DNA of 64,000 bases from Rhodocytophaga aerolata. Lineage in GTDB: Bacteria > Bacteroidota > Bacteroidia > Cytophagales > 172606-1. How positions within the stretch are numbered: the first letter of the stretch is position 1; each line of letters opens with the position of its first letter. Positions 53,597 through 64,000 of the stretch are shown here, piece by piece. The position numbers and the translations under genes were made by a program. Where the stretch lies: positions 248,001 through 312,000 of the forward strand of contig NZ_JAUKPO010000002.1 of NCBI RefSeq assembly GCF_030503435.1, given 5' to 3'. The notes under the pieces are model-generated. The model was given only the letters and a program-made list of their open reading frames with translations, was not told the origin of the DNA and made no database searches.

Positions 53597-53736
53597 GCCA
53601 CTTCTTGGAAATATTAAATAAATGTTAAGATTTGAAAGTGCTAAACTACACATTATTTAATATATAATAAAAGAATAAAACCCCTTGCATTATTACATGC
53701 GACTGTTATCTATATAAATATACACCAAAAGGCTGG

Positions 53737-56700
53737 TTACATATTTCTGCGGTACTGGCCACCTACTTCATATAAAGCTTGTGATATCTGGCCCAACGAA
53801 CACACTTTACTTGTTTCCATTAATTGTTCAAAAATATTTCCGTTGTGAACAGCTGTATGCTGCAAGGCTTGTAGCGCCTGGCCAGATACCTGTGCATTCC
53901 TCTGGTGAAAAGCCTGAAGCGAACGGATGGCATATTCCTTCTCCTCACTAGTAGAACGGATAACCTCCGCTGGAATAATCGTAGGCGAGCCTTTGGGGTC
54001 CAGGAAGGTATTGACCCCCACAATGGGTAGCGCACCGTTGTGTTTTAACGTTTCATAGTATAAGGACTCTTCCTGAATTTTAGACCGCTGATACATCCGC
54101 TCCATAGCCCCTAGCACACCTCCCCTCTCTGAAATGCTCTTAAATTCATTTAAAACAGCCTCTTCTACTAGGTCTGTTAGTTCTTCGATGATAAAAGAAC
54201 CTTGTAGCGGATTTTCATTTTTAGCCAGTCCCAACTCCTTATTAATAATTAGCTGAATGGCCATGGCCCGCCGGACAGATTCTTCGGTAGGAGTTGTAAT
54301 GGCTTCATCATAGGCATTGGTATGCAGCGAATTGCAATTGTCGTAAATGGCATACAAGGCTTGTAGAGTAGTACGAATATCATTAAAAGCAATTTCCTGG
54401 GCATGCAGCGAACGGCCAGATGTTTGAATATGATACTTTAACTTTTGCGACCGGTCGTTGCCTTTGTATTTGTATTTCATGGCTTTAGCCCATATCCGCC
54501 TGGCAACGCGGCCTATTACAGAATACTCCGGATCGGTTCCGTTAGAGAAAAAGAAAGACAAATTAGGGGCAAAGTCGTCGATGTGCATGCCCCGTGAGAG
54601 GTAATATTCTACAAAAGTAAAGCCATTTGCCAGCGTAAATGCCAATTGTGTTACCGGATTAGCACCCGCTTCGGCTATGTGGTAGCCAGAGATAGATACT
54701 GAATAAAAGTTGCGGACAGCCTTATCTATGAAATATTGCTGAATATCGCCCATCATGCGGAGGGCAAACTCAGTGGAGAAAATACAGGTGTTCTGCGCTT
54801 GGTCTTCTTTAAGGATATCTGCCTGCACGGTGCCCCGCACAGCTTTTAGGGTATTGGCCTTTATTTTTTGGTAGACATCTGTAGGCAATACCTGGTCACC
54901 GGTAACACCCAGCAGTAGCAACCCTAATCCATCGTTCCCTACAGGCAGGCCACCCTGGTAAGACGGGCGTGGCAGGTTTTTTTCTTCATAAATGGCATTT
55001 ATTTTTTCTTCTGTTTCTTGCTCTAACCCATGTTGGCGGATGTATTTTTCGCATTGCTGATCTATGGCTGCATTCATAAAAAAACCCAGGAGCATGGGTG
55101 CAGGTCCATTAATCGTCATGGAAACAGAAGTGGCCGGATGCGATAAGTCGAAGCCGGAATAGAGTTTTTTGGCATCATCCAAGGTAGCAATGCTTACGCC
55201 TGAATTCCCAATTTTGCCATAAATATCAGGCCGATGGTCGGGATTTTCGCCATATAAAGTAACAGAATCGAAAGCTGTGGAAAGACGCTTGGCTGGCAAT
55301 CCGTTGGATACATAGTGAAAGCGGCGGTTGGTACGTTCGGGGCCGCCTTCACCAGCAAACATACGGGTAGGGTCTTCTCCTTCACGCTTCAGTGGGAACA
55401 CACCTGCTGCATAGGGAAATTCGCCCGGCACATTCTCTGTAAGTAACCATTTCAGTATATCCCCCCAGTTTTCATATTTTGGTAGGCTCACTTTTGGAAT
55501 CCGCAGATGCGATAAGGATTCAGTATATAAATCTTGCTCGATTACCTTATCCCGAACCCGGTACTGGTATTTTTTGGAGGTGTAGCGTTTTTTAGTTTCT
55601 TCCCAGTTCTTAAGTAGATCACGGCATTCAAAATGCAGCTTGGCTTCTACATTTTCGTAAATAGCTTCAAGTTCTTTAGTTATACTCTCATTTGCTACCC
55701 CTGTTTCTCCCGCACGGTTCTTTAGCAAAGTAAGGGTGTCTTTCAGCCCAAAAAGTTGCCTGGCTATCGTGCATTGTTCTTGCACAAACTGCTGATAAGC
55801 TACACTATTTTCAGCAATTTCTGCCAGATAGCGTACCCTGTCTGGCGGAATAATATAGGTGGATGCAGGCGATTGTACAATTGTTGCAGCTAATTTTCCC
55901 GTACTCCAGCCAGATTGTTCTGTTTTTTCACCTATCTTCTGCATCAATTTCCGGTATAAGATATTGGTGCCTGCATCATTAAACTGGGAGGCAATGGTAC
56001 CAAATACCGGCAGATTTTCATCGGCTACTTCCCATAAATTATGGTTGCGTTTATATTGTTTGCGTACATCCCGCAGGGCATCCAGGGAGCCTCGCTTATC
56101 GAATTTGTTAATGGCAATTACATCGGCAAAATCAAGCATGTCAATTTTTTCCAGCTGGGTAGCGGCACCGTATTCACTGGTCATCACATACAAAGACACA
56201 TCGGAATGTTCCGTAATTTCCGTATCTGACTGCCCAATGCCTGATGTTTCCACAATAATAAAATCATAGCCGGCTGCCTTGCAAATATCTATGGATTCCT
56301 GCACATACCTGCTCAACGCCAGGTTGGACTGCCGCGTAGCCAGTGACCGCATGTACACCCGAGGATTATGAATGCTGTTCATGCGGATGCGGTCGCCAAG
56401 TAAAGCTCCTCCGGTTTTGCGTTTAGAAGGGTCTACAGAAATAATGGCAATGGTTTTTTCCGGGAAGTCCAGCAGATACCGCCGTACCAGTTCATCTACC
56501 AGAGAAGATTTGCCAGACCCACCAGTGCCGGTAATCCCTAATACAGGAATCTTCTTTTCCTGAATAAAACTGGCTAGTGCTGCGTGTAACTGGCGGGTTT
56601 CTTCCGGATAATTTTCTACCATGGAAATAAGAGACCCAATCACTTTCGGATCTTTTTCAGGTAGATGGTGTACTTCTCCATTGAGTGGAGGGGTTTTGGT

Positions 56701-57144
56701 AGGAAAATCACATTGCTGCAATAAGTCATTGATCATTCCTTGCAAACCCATCTCCCGGCCATCGTCCGGAGAATAAATCCGGTTGATGCCATAGGCATGT
56801 AGTTCTTCTATTTCGGATGGAAGGATGGTGCCGCCCCCGCCGCCGAAAATTTTTATGTGGCCAGCGCCTTTCTCGCGCAGCAGGTCATACATATATTTAA
56901 AAAATTCTACATGGCCGCCTTGGTAAGAAGTAATAGCAATGCCTTGAACATCTTCCTGTATTGCACAGTCTACAATTTCAGCTACTGAACGGTTGTGCCC
57001 CAGGTGAATTACCTCTGCGCCGGAGGCTTGTAAGATACGCCGCATAATATTGATGGCAGCATCATGGCCATCAAAGAGTGACGCAGCGGTAACAATACGT
57101 ATATGGTGAGTAGGTTTGTAAGCGTGTAGTTGCGTGGTTTGCAT
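53737..57144 (-). CDS. icmF: Fused isobutyryl-CoA mutase (IcmF)
   Basis: About 1135 residues from ATG 57144; the ATG at 57180 adds 12 residues. Domain order is that of IcmF: N-terminal cobalamin-binding domain (about 14-150, [19 protein letters not shown]), MeaB/ArgK-like G-protein chaperone (about 190-430; P-loop [12 protein letters not shown] near 203, NKFDKRG near 345), linker, and the catalytic mutase barrel (about 570-1130; [37 protein letters not shown]). It interconverts isobutyryl-CoA and n-butyryl-CoA (some members act on pivalyl- or isovaleryl-CoA) with adenosylcobalamin. The single-chain form carries its own chaperone, so no separate MeaB is needed. Monocistronic. Confidence 0.93.
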   Translation of the reverse strand: MQTTQLHAYKPTHHIRIVTAASLFDGHDAAINIMRRILQASGAEVIHLGHNRSVAEIVDCAIQEDVQGIAITSYQGGHVEFFKYMYDLLREKGAGHIKIFGGGGGTILPSEIEELHAYGINRIYSPDDGREMGLQGMINDLLQQCDFPTKTPPLNGEVHHLPEKDPKVIGSLISMVENYPEETRQLHAALASFIQEKKIPVLGITGTGGSGKSSLVDELVRRYLLDFPEKTIAIISVDPSKRKTGGALLGDRIRMNSIHNPRVYMRSLATRQSNLALSRYVQESIDICKAAGYDFIIVETSGIGQSDTEITEHSDVSLYVMTSEYGAATQLEKIDMLDFADVIAINKFDKRGSLDALRDVRKQYKRNHNLWEVADENLPVFGTIASQFNDAGTNILYRKLMQKIGEKTEQSGWSTGKLAATIVQSPASTYIIPPDRVRYLAEIAENSVAYQQFVQEQCTIARQLFGLKDTLTLLKNRAGETGVANESITKELEAIYENVEAKLHFECRDLLKNWEETKKRYTSKKYQYRVRDKVIEQDLYTESLSHLRIPKVSLPKYENWGDILKWLLTENVPGEFPYAAGVFPLKREGEDPTRMFAGEGGPERTNRRFHYVSNGLPAKRLSTAFDSVTLYGENPDHRPDIYGKIGNSGVSIATLDDAKKLYSGFDLSHPATSVSMTINGPAPMLLGFFMNAAIDQQCEKYIRQHGLEQETEEKINAIYEEKNLPRPSYQGGLPVGNDGLGLLLLGVTGDQVLPTDVYQKIKANTLKAVRGTVQADILKEDQAQNTCIFSTEFALRMMGDIQQYFIDKAVRNFYSVSISGYHIAEAGANPVTQLAFTLANGFTFVEYYLSRGMHIDDFAPNLSFFFSNGTDPEYSVIGRVARRIWAKAMKYKYKGNDRSQKLKYHIQTSGRSLHAQEIAFNDIRTTLQALYAIYDNCNSLHTNAYDEAITTPTEESVRRAMAIQLIINKELGLAKNENPLQGSFIIEELTDLVEEAVLNEFKSISERGGVLGAMERMYQRSKIQEESLYYETLKHNGALPIVGVNTFLDPKGSPTIIPAEVIRSTSEEKEYAIRSLQAFHQRNAQVSGQALQALQHTAVHNGNIFEQLMETSKVCSLGQISQALYEVGGQYRRNM

Positions 57145-57224
57145 CGGTTGACTGAAGTGTTGGTCATGCAAAGGTAGCACTTTTTGAGGGAAAACTTGGA
57201 GAGAATAGAGAAGCTGGGTAAGAA

Positions 57225-57256
57225 TACAAAAGCCGCTCTGGAAAGCGGCTTTTGTA
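57225..57256. terminator. Terminator of the first tandem M16 gene
   Basis: TACAAAAGCCGCT / AGCGGCTTTTGTA, 13-bp stem with a 6-base loop, downstream of the minus-strand peptidase gene (stop 57279) and upstream of the icmF start. Confidence 0.85.
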
Positions 57257-57278
57257 CTAGGTAATAGGATCGTATCTG

Positions 57279-60221
57279 CTATTTCTTTTTCTTCTTCTTT
57301 TCGGTGGCCGGGGAGGCAGCGCCAGCTGGTGCTTCAAGAGCAGGCTGGGTTGAAGGTGCCGGAGCCGTTACTACTGGTACTGGTTCACCGTTAGTATCCA
57401 GTTCTATTATTTCAAACCCTAATCTCTCTAGTCCTGGCTTTACTAGTTCTTTATCTCCTACAACAGCAATAGCCATTTTGTCCATTGGCAGATGTTTCCC
57501 GGCTAAACTATTAATTTCCTCTTTAGTCATGTTTTTCAGAATCTCGTTCTGCTGCTTCACAAAATCTTTATCCAGATCGTACTTAATAATGTTAGATAAG
57601 AAGCCTGCTTTCTGGCCTAGCGTTTCATACTTCAACGCTTGCACCTGGCCTATAGAGTTTTTGGTAAAAACAAGCTCATCATCTGTAATACCGCTTTTGT
57701 TAAAATTGGTAAGTTCTTTTACTATTTCTACTACAGAACTATCGGTAGTATTGGCTTTTACACCAGCTGAGACGGTATAAGGCCCAGGAATTTTTGAACT
57801 ATCAAAGTAAGACCAGGAACCATAGGTATACCCTTTGTCTTCCCGCAGGTTCAGGTTGATACGGCTGTTAAAAGATCCGCCCAGCGAAAAATTCATCAGT
57901 CCCATCCGGTAATATTCACCAGTCGCATCAAAGGGAATATTGGTTAAGTAACCTACCCGTATTTCAGACTGTGGAGCTTGTTTTTTATCTACCAGATAAA
58001 TTTTGGCTTTTTCTACCGGTGCAGAAGCAGCTAACGTAGGCATTTGTACTTCTTTAGCAGACCAGTTTTTCAGAAAATCTAATTTGGCAAGCGCAGCTTC
58101 TTTGGTAATGTCGCCTACAATAACCAATTCAGAAACAGAGGGAGAATAATAACTGGCGTAGAACTTCTGCACATCTTCCAGGGTAATGGCTCCTACTGTT
58201 TCCATGGTACCTTCTGTTGGTACGCCAAATATGTGGCTTTTACCATAAACGGTTTTATAATACACATTATCTGCTATACTGGAAGGAACATTTTCTTCTC
58301 CCTTAATACTTTCCAACTGTTGCCTTTTTATCCGTTCAAAATCCTCCTGAGAGAATTTAGGATTGAATAGCTTTTCTTGCATAAAGGCAAGTGTAGCATC
58401 CAGGTTTTTTACCAGTGATTGTACACCAATGGTTGTTCCGGTTTTACTGGCATAGGTATATATCGTGCTACCCAGTTTATCCAGTTCATCATTCATCTGT
58501 TCGGCGGTATATTTCTTAGTGGATTCGCCTAGCAGTTTAGCCGTTAAGGAGGCTATCCCAGCTTTTTGAGGTTCGCTGGCAGAAAGCATATGGCCACCAT
58601 TAATAGTTAACTGCAGATATACCATGGGTAGTTCGTCGTTGCGGGAGCCTATTACTTTCATACCATTGCTGAACTTATCCGTCCAGAACTCCGGCACATT
58701 TACTACTGGATTAGCCCCGGAACCGGGTCTTTTGCTGCGGTCGAAGGTATCTTTTCCTTTTACATAGGTTAAACTTTCATTAGGATCGTTTACCGATTTG
58801 TATTCTTGCTTGGGTACCTTATAATTATCTGGCTTTGCGGCTGCAATTACATTCCCGGATTGGTCTTTAGTAAGCACACTCAGCACAACAGCTTTTTTAC
58901 CTTTCATGTACTGATTATATACCCGCAGTACATCGGCTTTAGTAACAGCCCTGTACGCTTTTAATTCCTGCATCAGGTAGTTAGGATTGTCTCTGAAAGT
59001 TTCATAATACGCCAGGGTAGATACTTTTCCGCCGACACTTTCCAGCTGTTTAATTTTATTGGCTTCATACTTGGCTTTGAATTTCTGTATGTTTTCGTCT
59101 GTTACACCGGCTTTCTCAAATTCTACCAGGGCCTCTCTCATTTCAGTTTCAAACTCTGCCAGCGATTTTCCGGGAAAGGGCAATACAAACATGATAATTT
59201 CTCCGGCCAGTTCATTGTTGTTGTTAAAAATGCTTGACTGGATAGCTTTCTGGGTTTTAACGAATTTCTGATACAGAAAAGAACTTTTACCTTCGCCTAT
59301 AATATCGGCCAGGCAACTCAAGGCAGGCTCATCTGGGTGCCCGGAAGGTACGGTTGGAAAATCAAACACCAGTGCCGGAAAAGGTGCATTGTTATCTACA
59401 TAGGATATGTACCGGTCTTCATTGAGAACAATAGGCGCTTGCTTATCTTTGGCTACCGCAGGGCCTTTGGGTATACTGCCAAAATATTTCTCTACCATGC
59501 GTACAACTTCTTGTGGCTTTACATCGCCGCCCACTGTTAAAGTAGCATTATTAGGGCCATACCAGCGGAGAAAGAACCGTTTCAAATCATTGACATCTGC
59601 CCGGTCCAGGTCTTCCAGGTAGCCAATTACCGGCCAGGCGTAGGGATGGTTATAGGGATACAAGGTTCTGGAAAGATTCTCCCATATTGGCCCATAAGGT
59701 GCATTATCTACGCCTTGTCCACGTTCATTTTTTACGGTAGCCCGCTGAATCTCGAATTTTTTCTGCGTAACCGCATCCAGAAAGAAACCCATACGGTCGG
59801 CTTCCAGCCATAACATCAGTTCCAGCTGGTTGTTGGGTACGGTTTCATAATAGTTTGTCCGGTCGTTGTTGGTGGACCCATTCAGCGAACCACCCGACTC
59901 AGTAACAATTTTAAAATGCTCTTCATCGGCCACATGGTCGGAGCCTTGAAACATCATGTGCTCAAAGAAATGGGCAAAACCGGATTTGCCTACCTCTTCC
60001 CGGGCAGAGCCTACGTGATAGGTAACATCTACATGCACTACTGGATCGGAGTGGTCTTCGTGAATAACTAATTTTAATCCGTTGGGTAATACGTATTTCT
60101 CGTAAGGGATCACCAGTTCATTGCCTTTCTTCGTTACTTTTTCTACCAGTTTCGTCTGGCCGAAAGCCATAGTGATAGACAGCAAGCTTAGTATACCTAC
60201 TAGCTGAAGGTTCTTTTTCAT
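57279..60221 (-). CDS. M16-family zinc peptidase, double-domain (tandem copy 2)
   Basis: About 980 residues (start ATG 60221, or 60227 two codons upstream). Signal peptide ending AFGQ, then two M16 units in one chain, the M16 arrangement of pitrilysin type. Unit 1 has the complete zinc site HFFEH (residues 86-90 from the upstream ATG); unit 2 (from about 520) lacks HxxEH but has the [20 protein letters not shown] substrate motif. C-terminus ends in a Pro/Ala-rich tail and EKKKKKK. Very similar over its whole length to the next upstream gene, so the two arose by tandem duplication. Periplasmic peptidase by inference. Confidence 0.93.
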   Translation of the reverse strand: MKKNLQLVGILSLLSITMAFGQTKLVEKVTKKGNELVIPYEKYVLPNGLKLVIHEDHSDPVVHVDVTYHVGSAREEVGKSGFAHFFEHMMFQGSDHVADEEHFKIVTESGGSLNGSTNNDRTNYYETVPNNQLELMLWLEADRMGFFLDAVTQKKFEIQRATVKNERGQGVDNAPYGPIWENLSRTLYPYNHPYAWPVIGYLEDLDRADVNDLKRFFLRWYGPNNATLTVGGDVKPQEVVRMVEKYFGSIPKGPAVAKDKQAPIVLNEDRYISYVDNNAPFPALVFDFPTVPSGHPDEPALSCLADIIGEGKSSFLYQKFVKTQKAIQSSIFNNNNELAGEIIMFVLPFPGKSLAEFETEMREALVEFEKAGVTDENIQKFKAKYEANKIKQLESVGGKVSTLAYYETFRDNPNYLMQELKAYRAVTKADVLRVYNQYMKGKKAVVLSVLTKDQSGNVIAAAKPDNYKVPKQEYKSVNDPNESLTYVKGKDTFDRSKRPGSGANPVVNVPEFWTDKFSNGMKVIGSRNDELPMVYLQLTINGGHMLSASEPQKAGIASLTAKLLGESTKKYTAEQMNDELDKLGSTIYTYASKTGTTIGVQSLVKNLDATLAFMQEKLFNPKFSQEDFERIKRQQLESIKGEENVPSSIADNVYYKTVYGKSHIFGVPTEGTMETVGAITLEDVQKFYASYYSPSVSELVIVGDITKEAALAKLDFLKNWSAKEVQMPTLAASAPVEKAKIYLVDKKQAPQSEIRVGYLTNIPFDATGEYYRMGLMNFSLGGSFNSRINLNLREDKGYTYGSWSYFDSSKIPGPYTVSAGVKANTTDSSVVEIVKELTNFNKSGITDDELVFTKNSIGQVQALKYETLGQKAGFLSNIIKYDLDKDFVKQQNEILKNMTKEEINSLAGKHLPMDKMAIAVVGDKELVKPGLERLGFEIIELDTNGEPVPVVTAPAPSTQPALEAPAGAASPATEKKKKKK

Positions 60222-60434
60222 AAGCATTGAGATTTAGGGATGGAAGTTTGAATACTTTCTGAATATAAATAATTTAATTATCTGATACACAGGAAATATG
60301 ATGAAGCGTTTAAATCTTTTTAGCTTGGGACTATTGTATACTAGCAGGCAATAAATTAAGCATACTAAGCCGCTCATTACTAACGGTTTATAAAAAAAGT
60401 GTGTATTTTTAAAATGAATAGTTCTGGTAAAAAG

Positions 60435-60464
60435 AAAAAAGCCGCTGGATGAGCGGCTTTTTTT
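60435..60464. terminator. Terminator between the tandem M16 genes
   Basis: AAAAAAGCCGCT / AGCGGCTTTTTTT with a GGATG loop, 21 bases after the stop of the upstream M16 gene (60485, minus strand). Confidence 0.85.
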
Positions 60465-60484
60465 ATGGATGAATAGCTTACTGC

Positions 60485-63409
60485 TTACGATTTCTTCTTT
60501 TTCTTCTTTTCTGTGGCTGGAGAGGCGGCTCCGGCAGGCGCTTCCGAAGCTGGCTCGGCAGGTGCAGGAGCTACTTGCGGAGTAATTAGGTTGCCTTCAA
60601 AATCCAGTTCTACTACTTCATAGCCTAGTTTTTCCAGCCCTGGTTTCACCGATGCTTTATCTCCCACTACCAGAATATTCATTTTTTCGATAGGCAAGTG
60701 TTTTTTTGCTAATGCATCTATTTCCTCTTTCGTGATATTTTTCAGGATTTCATTCTGCTTTTTCACAAAATCTTTATCCAGGTTATATTGGATGATGCGG
60801 CTAAGGAAGCTTGCCTTGTCGTAGCCTGTTTCATAGTTTAGGGCATCTCTCTGGCCGATGGAATTTTTAGTGAAGGCAAGTTCCTCCTGCGTAATGCCGC
60901 TGTTGCGGAAATTAGTTATTTCTTTTACAAACTCTACTACGGCACTATCTGTAGCGTTACCTCTTACCCCGGCAGATGCGGTGTACGGTCCTGCTAACTT
61001 AGTACCTGAGAAAAATGATCTGGCTCCATAGGTATACCCTTTATCTTCGCGCAGGTTCAAGTTAATACGGCTATTGAAAGCACCGCCAAGTATATAGTTC
61101 ATAATGCCGGATTTGTAATATTCTTCCGTTGCATCATATGGCATTGCTACATAACCCATCCGTATTTCTGACTGGGGTGCTTTTTCTTTGTCTACCAGAT
61201 AGATTTTGGTTTTGTCTATTGATTTGTTAGGGCTTAACTCTGGAAGTTTCACATCTTTTTTCTCCCATTTATTCAGGAAAGCCAGCTTAGGCATTACCTG
61301 GTTCTGCTCCATATCTCCTACGATTACCAGGTTGGTTACGGTTGGAGAGAAATAGCTCTTGTAAAAATTCTTTACATCGTCCAGTGTAATGCTCTTTACA
61401 GTGGTTTCAGTGCCACTCATGGGTACAGCCCGGATGCTACTCTCGCCAAATAACAGTTTGTTGTATACTTTGCTGGCAATAACTGTTGGCTGCGTGTTCT
61501 GGTTAGCGATCCCTTCCAATTGTTGCTTCTTCAATCTTTCGAAGTCATCTTGTGCAAACTTAGGGCGGTACAATCTTTCTTCAAGTAGCTTTAGGGTAGC
61601 ATCAAGGTTTTTCACCAGCGATTGTACTACGACAACCGTATTTTCCGGCCCGGAAGAGATAGATATGCTGCTGCCTAATTTTTCCAGCTGATTACTCATC
61701 TCTTCGGCTGTATAAGTTTCAGTATCTTCATTCATCAGCGAAGCGGTAAGGGAAGCAATACCTGCCTTAGAAGGATCAAAGGCTGATAAGTTATGGCCAC
61801 CCTCTATGGTAAACAACATAGTAACAGTAGGAATCTCGTTATTTTTGGCACCTATCACTTTTATTCCATTCTCAAAAGTATCTGTCCAGAAAGGAGGTAC
61901 GTCTACTACTGGGTTTTTACCTGGGGCAGGCCGCTTGCTACGGTCAAAATTATCTTTCGCTTTTGCATATTTTAAGCCTTCATATCCATACTCCGGCGCA
62001 TTGTAATTGTCTGTAGAAATCTTGTGGTTATCAGGTGCGGCAGCTGTTAGGTTCTGCCCTTTAGGCAATACACTCAAAATCACGGCTTTTTTGCCTTTGA
62101 GGTATTTGGTATACACCCGCATTACGTCTTCTTTGGTAATAGCCATGTGCCGCTTCATATCCTTCACCATATAATTAGGATCTCCGGTAAAGGTCTGATA
62201 CTGGGCTAACTGCGAAACCTTGCCAGCTACTGCAGATAAAGAGTTTATGGTACCTGCTTCATAGCTTGCCTTAAAGCGGTTCAGGTCATCATCTGTTACC
62301 CCACGTTTCTCAAATTCCAGTAAGGACTGGCGAATAATAGCTTCCATACTATCTAAGGTTTGGCCCGGATAAGGAAGTATAGTAAAAGTAAACTCACCGG
62401 CTAGTTCAGATGCCGGATTAGAAGCATTTGCCTGAACAGCTTTCTGGGTAAGGGTTAAATTTTTATATAAAATAGAGTTTTTCCCCTGGCCTAAAATTTC
62501 AGCTAACAAATCCAGAGGCGCTTCATCGGGGTGGTAATTGGGTACAGCCGGGTAAACCATCCTCAGCATAGGAAAACGGATATTGTCTTCGTAGGAAATA
62601 TAGCGGTCTTGCGCCAGTACTGGTGCAGGAAGTCTGGTAGGTTTTACTTCCGGGCCTTTGGCAATAGGACCAAAATACTTCTCTACCAGTTTGATTACAT
62701 CTTTAGTGTTTACATCGCCGCCTATGGTTAAAACAGCATTGTTAGGGCCATACCAGCGGAGAAAGAAATTCTTCAGATCATCTAAATTTGATCTGTCCAG
62801 GTCTTCCAGGTAGCCAATGGTAAGCCAGGAATACGGATGGCCGTAAGGATACAAATGTTTAGACGTATATTCCGAAACCAATCCGTATGGACGGTTGTCG
62901 TAATTCTGGCCACGTTCATTTTTTACGGTAGCCCGCTGAATCTCGAATTTTTTCTGTGTAACGGCATCCAGCAGAAATCCCATGCGGTCGGCTTCCAGCC
63001 ACAGAGCTGTTTCCAGCTGGTTGCTGGGAAGGGTTTCAAAATAATTTGTCCGGTCGCGGTTGGTTGTTCCATTCAAGGTACCACCAGCCTCACTTACAAT
63101 TTTAAAATGCTCTTCATCGGCCACATGGTCGGAGCCCTGAAACATCATGTGCTCAAAGAAATGAGCAAAGCCGGATTTGCCTACTTCTTCCCGGGCAGAG
63201 CCTACATGATAGGTTACATCTACATGTACCACCGGGTCGGAATGGTCTTCATGCACAATTACTGTCAATCCATTGGGCAGTACATATTTTTCGTAAGGTA
63301 TAAGGAGTTCATTTCCTTTACGGGTTACTTTTTCTACTAGCTTGGTCTGCGCCTGTGCCCAGGTAAATATACAGACACAAAGCCATACAGTAAGGTTTAG
63401 TTTTTTCAT
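60485..63409 (-). CDS. M16-family zinc peptidase, double-domain (tandem copy 1)
   Basis: 974 residues, signal peptide MKKLNLTVWLCVCIFTWAQA ending QAQ. Same architecture as its neighbour: catalytic unit with HFFEH at 83-87 and a C-terminal unit with [20 protein letters not shown] and no zinc motif. The sequence from TKLVEKVT through the catalytic site is nearly identical to the copy below, while the C-terminal halves have drifted (for example FFSGTKLAGPYTASAGVRG). It ends in the same tail, [17 protein letters not shown] plus a Ser. Has its own terminator, so the copies are transcribed separately or partly so. Confidence 0.93.
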   Translation of the reverse strand: MKKLNLTVWLCVCIFTWAQAQTKLVEKVTRKGNELLIPYEKYVLPNGLTVIVHEDHSDPVVHVDVTYHVGSAREEVGKSGFAHFFEHMMFQGSDHVADEEHFKIVSEAGGTLNGTTNRDRTNYFETLPSNQLETALWLEADRMGFLLDAVTQKKFEIQRATVKNERGQNYDNRPYGLVSEYTSKHLYPYGHPYSWLTIGYLEDLDRSNLDDLKNFFLRWYGPNNAVLTIGGDVNTKDVIKLVEKYFGPIAKGPEVKPTRLPAPVLAQDRYISYEDNIRFPMLRMVYPAVPNYHPDEAPLDLLAEILGQGKNSILYKNLTLTQKAVQANASNPASELAGEFTFTILPYPGQTLDSMEAIIRQSLLEFEKRGVTDDDLNRFKASYEAGTINSLSAVAGKVSQLAQYQTFTGDPNYMVKDMKRHMAITKEDVMRVYTKYLKGKKAVILSVLPKGQNLTAAAPDNHKISTDNYNAPEYGYEGLKYAKAKDNFDRSKRPAPGKNPVVDVPPFWTDTFENGIKVIGAKNNEIPTVTMLFTIEGGHNLSAFDPSKAGIASLTASLMNEDTETYTAEEMSNQLEKLGSSISISSGPENTVVVVQSLVKNLDATLKLLEERLYRPKFAQDDFERLKKQQLEGIANQNTQPTVIASKVYNKLLFGESSIRAVPMSGTETTVKSITLDDVKNFYKSYFSPTVTNLVIVGDMEQNQVMPKLAFLNKWEKKDVKLPELSPNKSIDKTKIYLVDKEKAPQSEIRMGYVAMPYDATEEYYKSGIMNYILGGAFNSRINLNLREDKGYTYGARSFFSGTKLAGPYTASAGVRGNATDSAVVEFVKEITNFRNSGITQEELAFTKNSIGQRDALNYETGYDKASFLSRIIQYNLDKDFVKKQNEILKNITKEEIDALAKKHLPIEKMNILVVGDKASVKPGLEKLGYEVVELDFEGNLITPQVAPAPAEPASEAPAGAASPATEKKKKKKS

Positions 63410-63589
63410 TAGTATAGTTAAATAGTAAGTAGCATAAACTAGTAATGTTACTACAAAACAGCCATATTTTCAATACGTTTTGTACTATTTACTTTATTTT
63501 TTACACGAGCGGACTTTATACAGGGATGAGTGCCAGAGAAAGGTAGGGAAATGAAAAGAGATTAAATACGGAATAGAAAGACAAGCTTG

Positions 63590-64000
63590 TTAGCCAGCAT
63601 GGAAATAAACTTTAAACACGGTTCCTACACCATATTCACTTTCTACTTCTATACTTCCGCCATTGTTTTCGATAATCCGCTTAATAATATATAATCCTAT
63701 GCCGGTGCCTTCCACATGGGTATGAAACCGCTTGAACATGGAGAAAAGCTTTTCCTGCTGATTGGGTTTCAGACCAAGTCCATTGTCTTGTATACACAGT
63801 ACCACACGGCCATCTTCCATTCTGGTGCTAATTGTTATCTGGGGCATTCTATCCGGAGAACGGTATTTAATTGCATTAGAAAGCAAATTATATATAATAC
63901 TGCGGAGGTTTTTGCGGGCATAAACCAGTTCCTGCACTTGCAGATCCATAGTTATTCTTGCCTCGGCACTCTCTATCAGGTTCCGGATGTCTTCTGTTAC
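63590..64000 (-). CDS. Sensor histidine kinase, C-terminal ATPase domain (partial)
   Basis: The last ~136 codons; the frame stays open to the window edge, so the ATG at 63949 is internal. HATPase_c domain: N box LRSIIYNLLSNAIKYRSP, G1 box IQDNGLGL, and the GTGIGLYIIKRIIENNGG lid, ending SEYGVGTVFKVYFHAG. The sequence is typical of PAS-containing Bacteroidota kinases with a C-terminal ATPase. The phosphoacceptor domain is beyond the window. Confidence 0.88.
   Translation of the reverse strand, partial: VTEDIRNLIESAEARITMDLQVQELVYARKNLRSIIYNLLSNAIKYRSPDRMPQITISTRMEDGRVVLCIQDNGLGLKPNQQEKLFSMFKRFHTHVEGTGIGLYIIKRIIENNGGSIEVESEYGVGTVFKVYFHAG

Noticed and set aside
1-64000. CRISPR arrays, insertion sequences, tRNA or rRNA genes
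   Set aside because: I looked for regularly spaced repeats, transposase motifs, terminal inverted repeats and tRNA/rRNA signatures and found none.

Overview
The window looks like an ordinary chromosomal stretch from a member of the Bacteroidota, most likely a Cytophagales-type bacterium. The evidence is a secreted protein with a type IX secretion C-terminal sorting domain, promoter boxes of the TAnnTTTG type, an almost complete lack of Shine-Dalgarno sequences, a TonB-dependent receptor, a LytTR two-component pair, and many Tat- or Sec-exported Gfo/Idh, GH3, DUF1080 and M16 proteins. Base composition looks even along the window. I see no rRNA, tRNA, CRISPR array, insertion sequence or prophage.

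Layout. 0-5 kb: the end of tilS, a cyclic-nucleotide-binding-fold protein, mdh, and a large hybrid sensor kinase. 4.8-12.8 kb: an exported carbohydrate/envelope group (Tat-dependent Gfo/Idh oxidoreductase, OmpA-like lipoprotein, TIM-barrel glycosidase candidate, GH3 enzyme, DUF922-like metalloprotein, Tat-lipoprotein amidase). 12.8-18.1 kb: small proteins (a WHLH-motif protein translationally coupled to a protein with a Gly/Ser/Cys tail, DinB, DUF4240, an outer-membrane barrel), then an esterase and a second exported Gfo/Idh enzyme. 18.1-25.3 kb: HDAC-like amidohydrolase, FUSC membrane protein, nitrilase, TonB receptor. 25.4-32.5 kb: a catalytic/non-catalytic M16 peptidase pair, a GH10-like lipid-anchored or exported hydrolase, and a LytTR/LytS-type two-component system. 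32.6-43.8 kb: dnaB, cyclophilin, NuiA-like inhibitor, a giant TamB protein, DUF3891, hisG, DUF1080 and a protein with an ETSAVGRA motif. 44-53 kb: T9SS cargo with seven propeller-like repeats, sterol-desaturase-like enzyme, a small lipoprotein, LemA-like protein, pfkA, YfhO, MgtC. 53-64 kb: a short STAS-like protein, the fused mutase IcmF, two tandem full-length M16 peptidases and the end of a sensor kinase.

Central metabolism (mdh, pfkA, hisG, icmF) and replication (dnaB) are mixed with envelope biogenesis (TamB, OmpA, T9SS, M16) and polysaccharide or glycoside handling. Most genes are single units ended by clear hairpins; convincing operons are few (12861-14101, 16115-18145, 28326-25404 minus, 32512-30239 minus).

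The observations I find most worth checking are: a 13-bp direct repeat with 21-bp periodicity just upstream of the LytTR operon (likely autoregulatory site); an in-frame stop that cuts a Gly/Cys tail whose reading frame continues for eight more codons; the M16 set (one catalytic/dead pair plus two tandem duplicates with an identical Lys-ending tail); a seven-repeat T9SS surface protein; and a solitary phage-recombination-like protein. I did not find a clearly new defence or mobile system.
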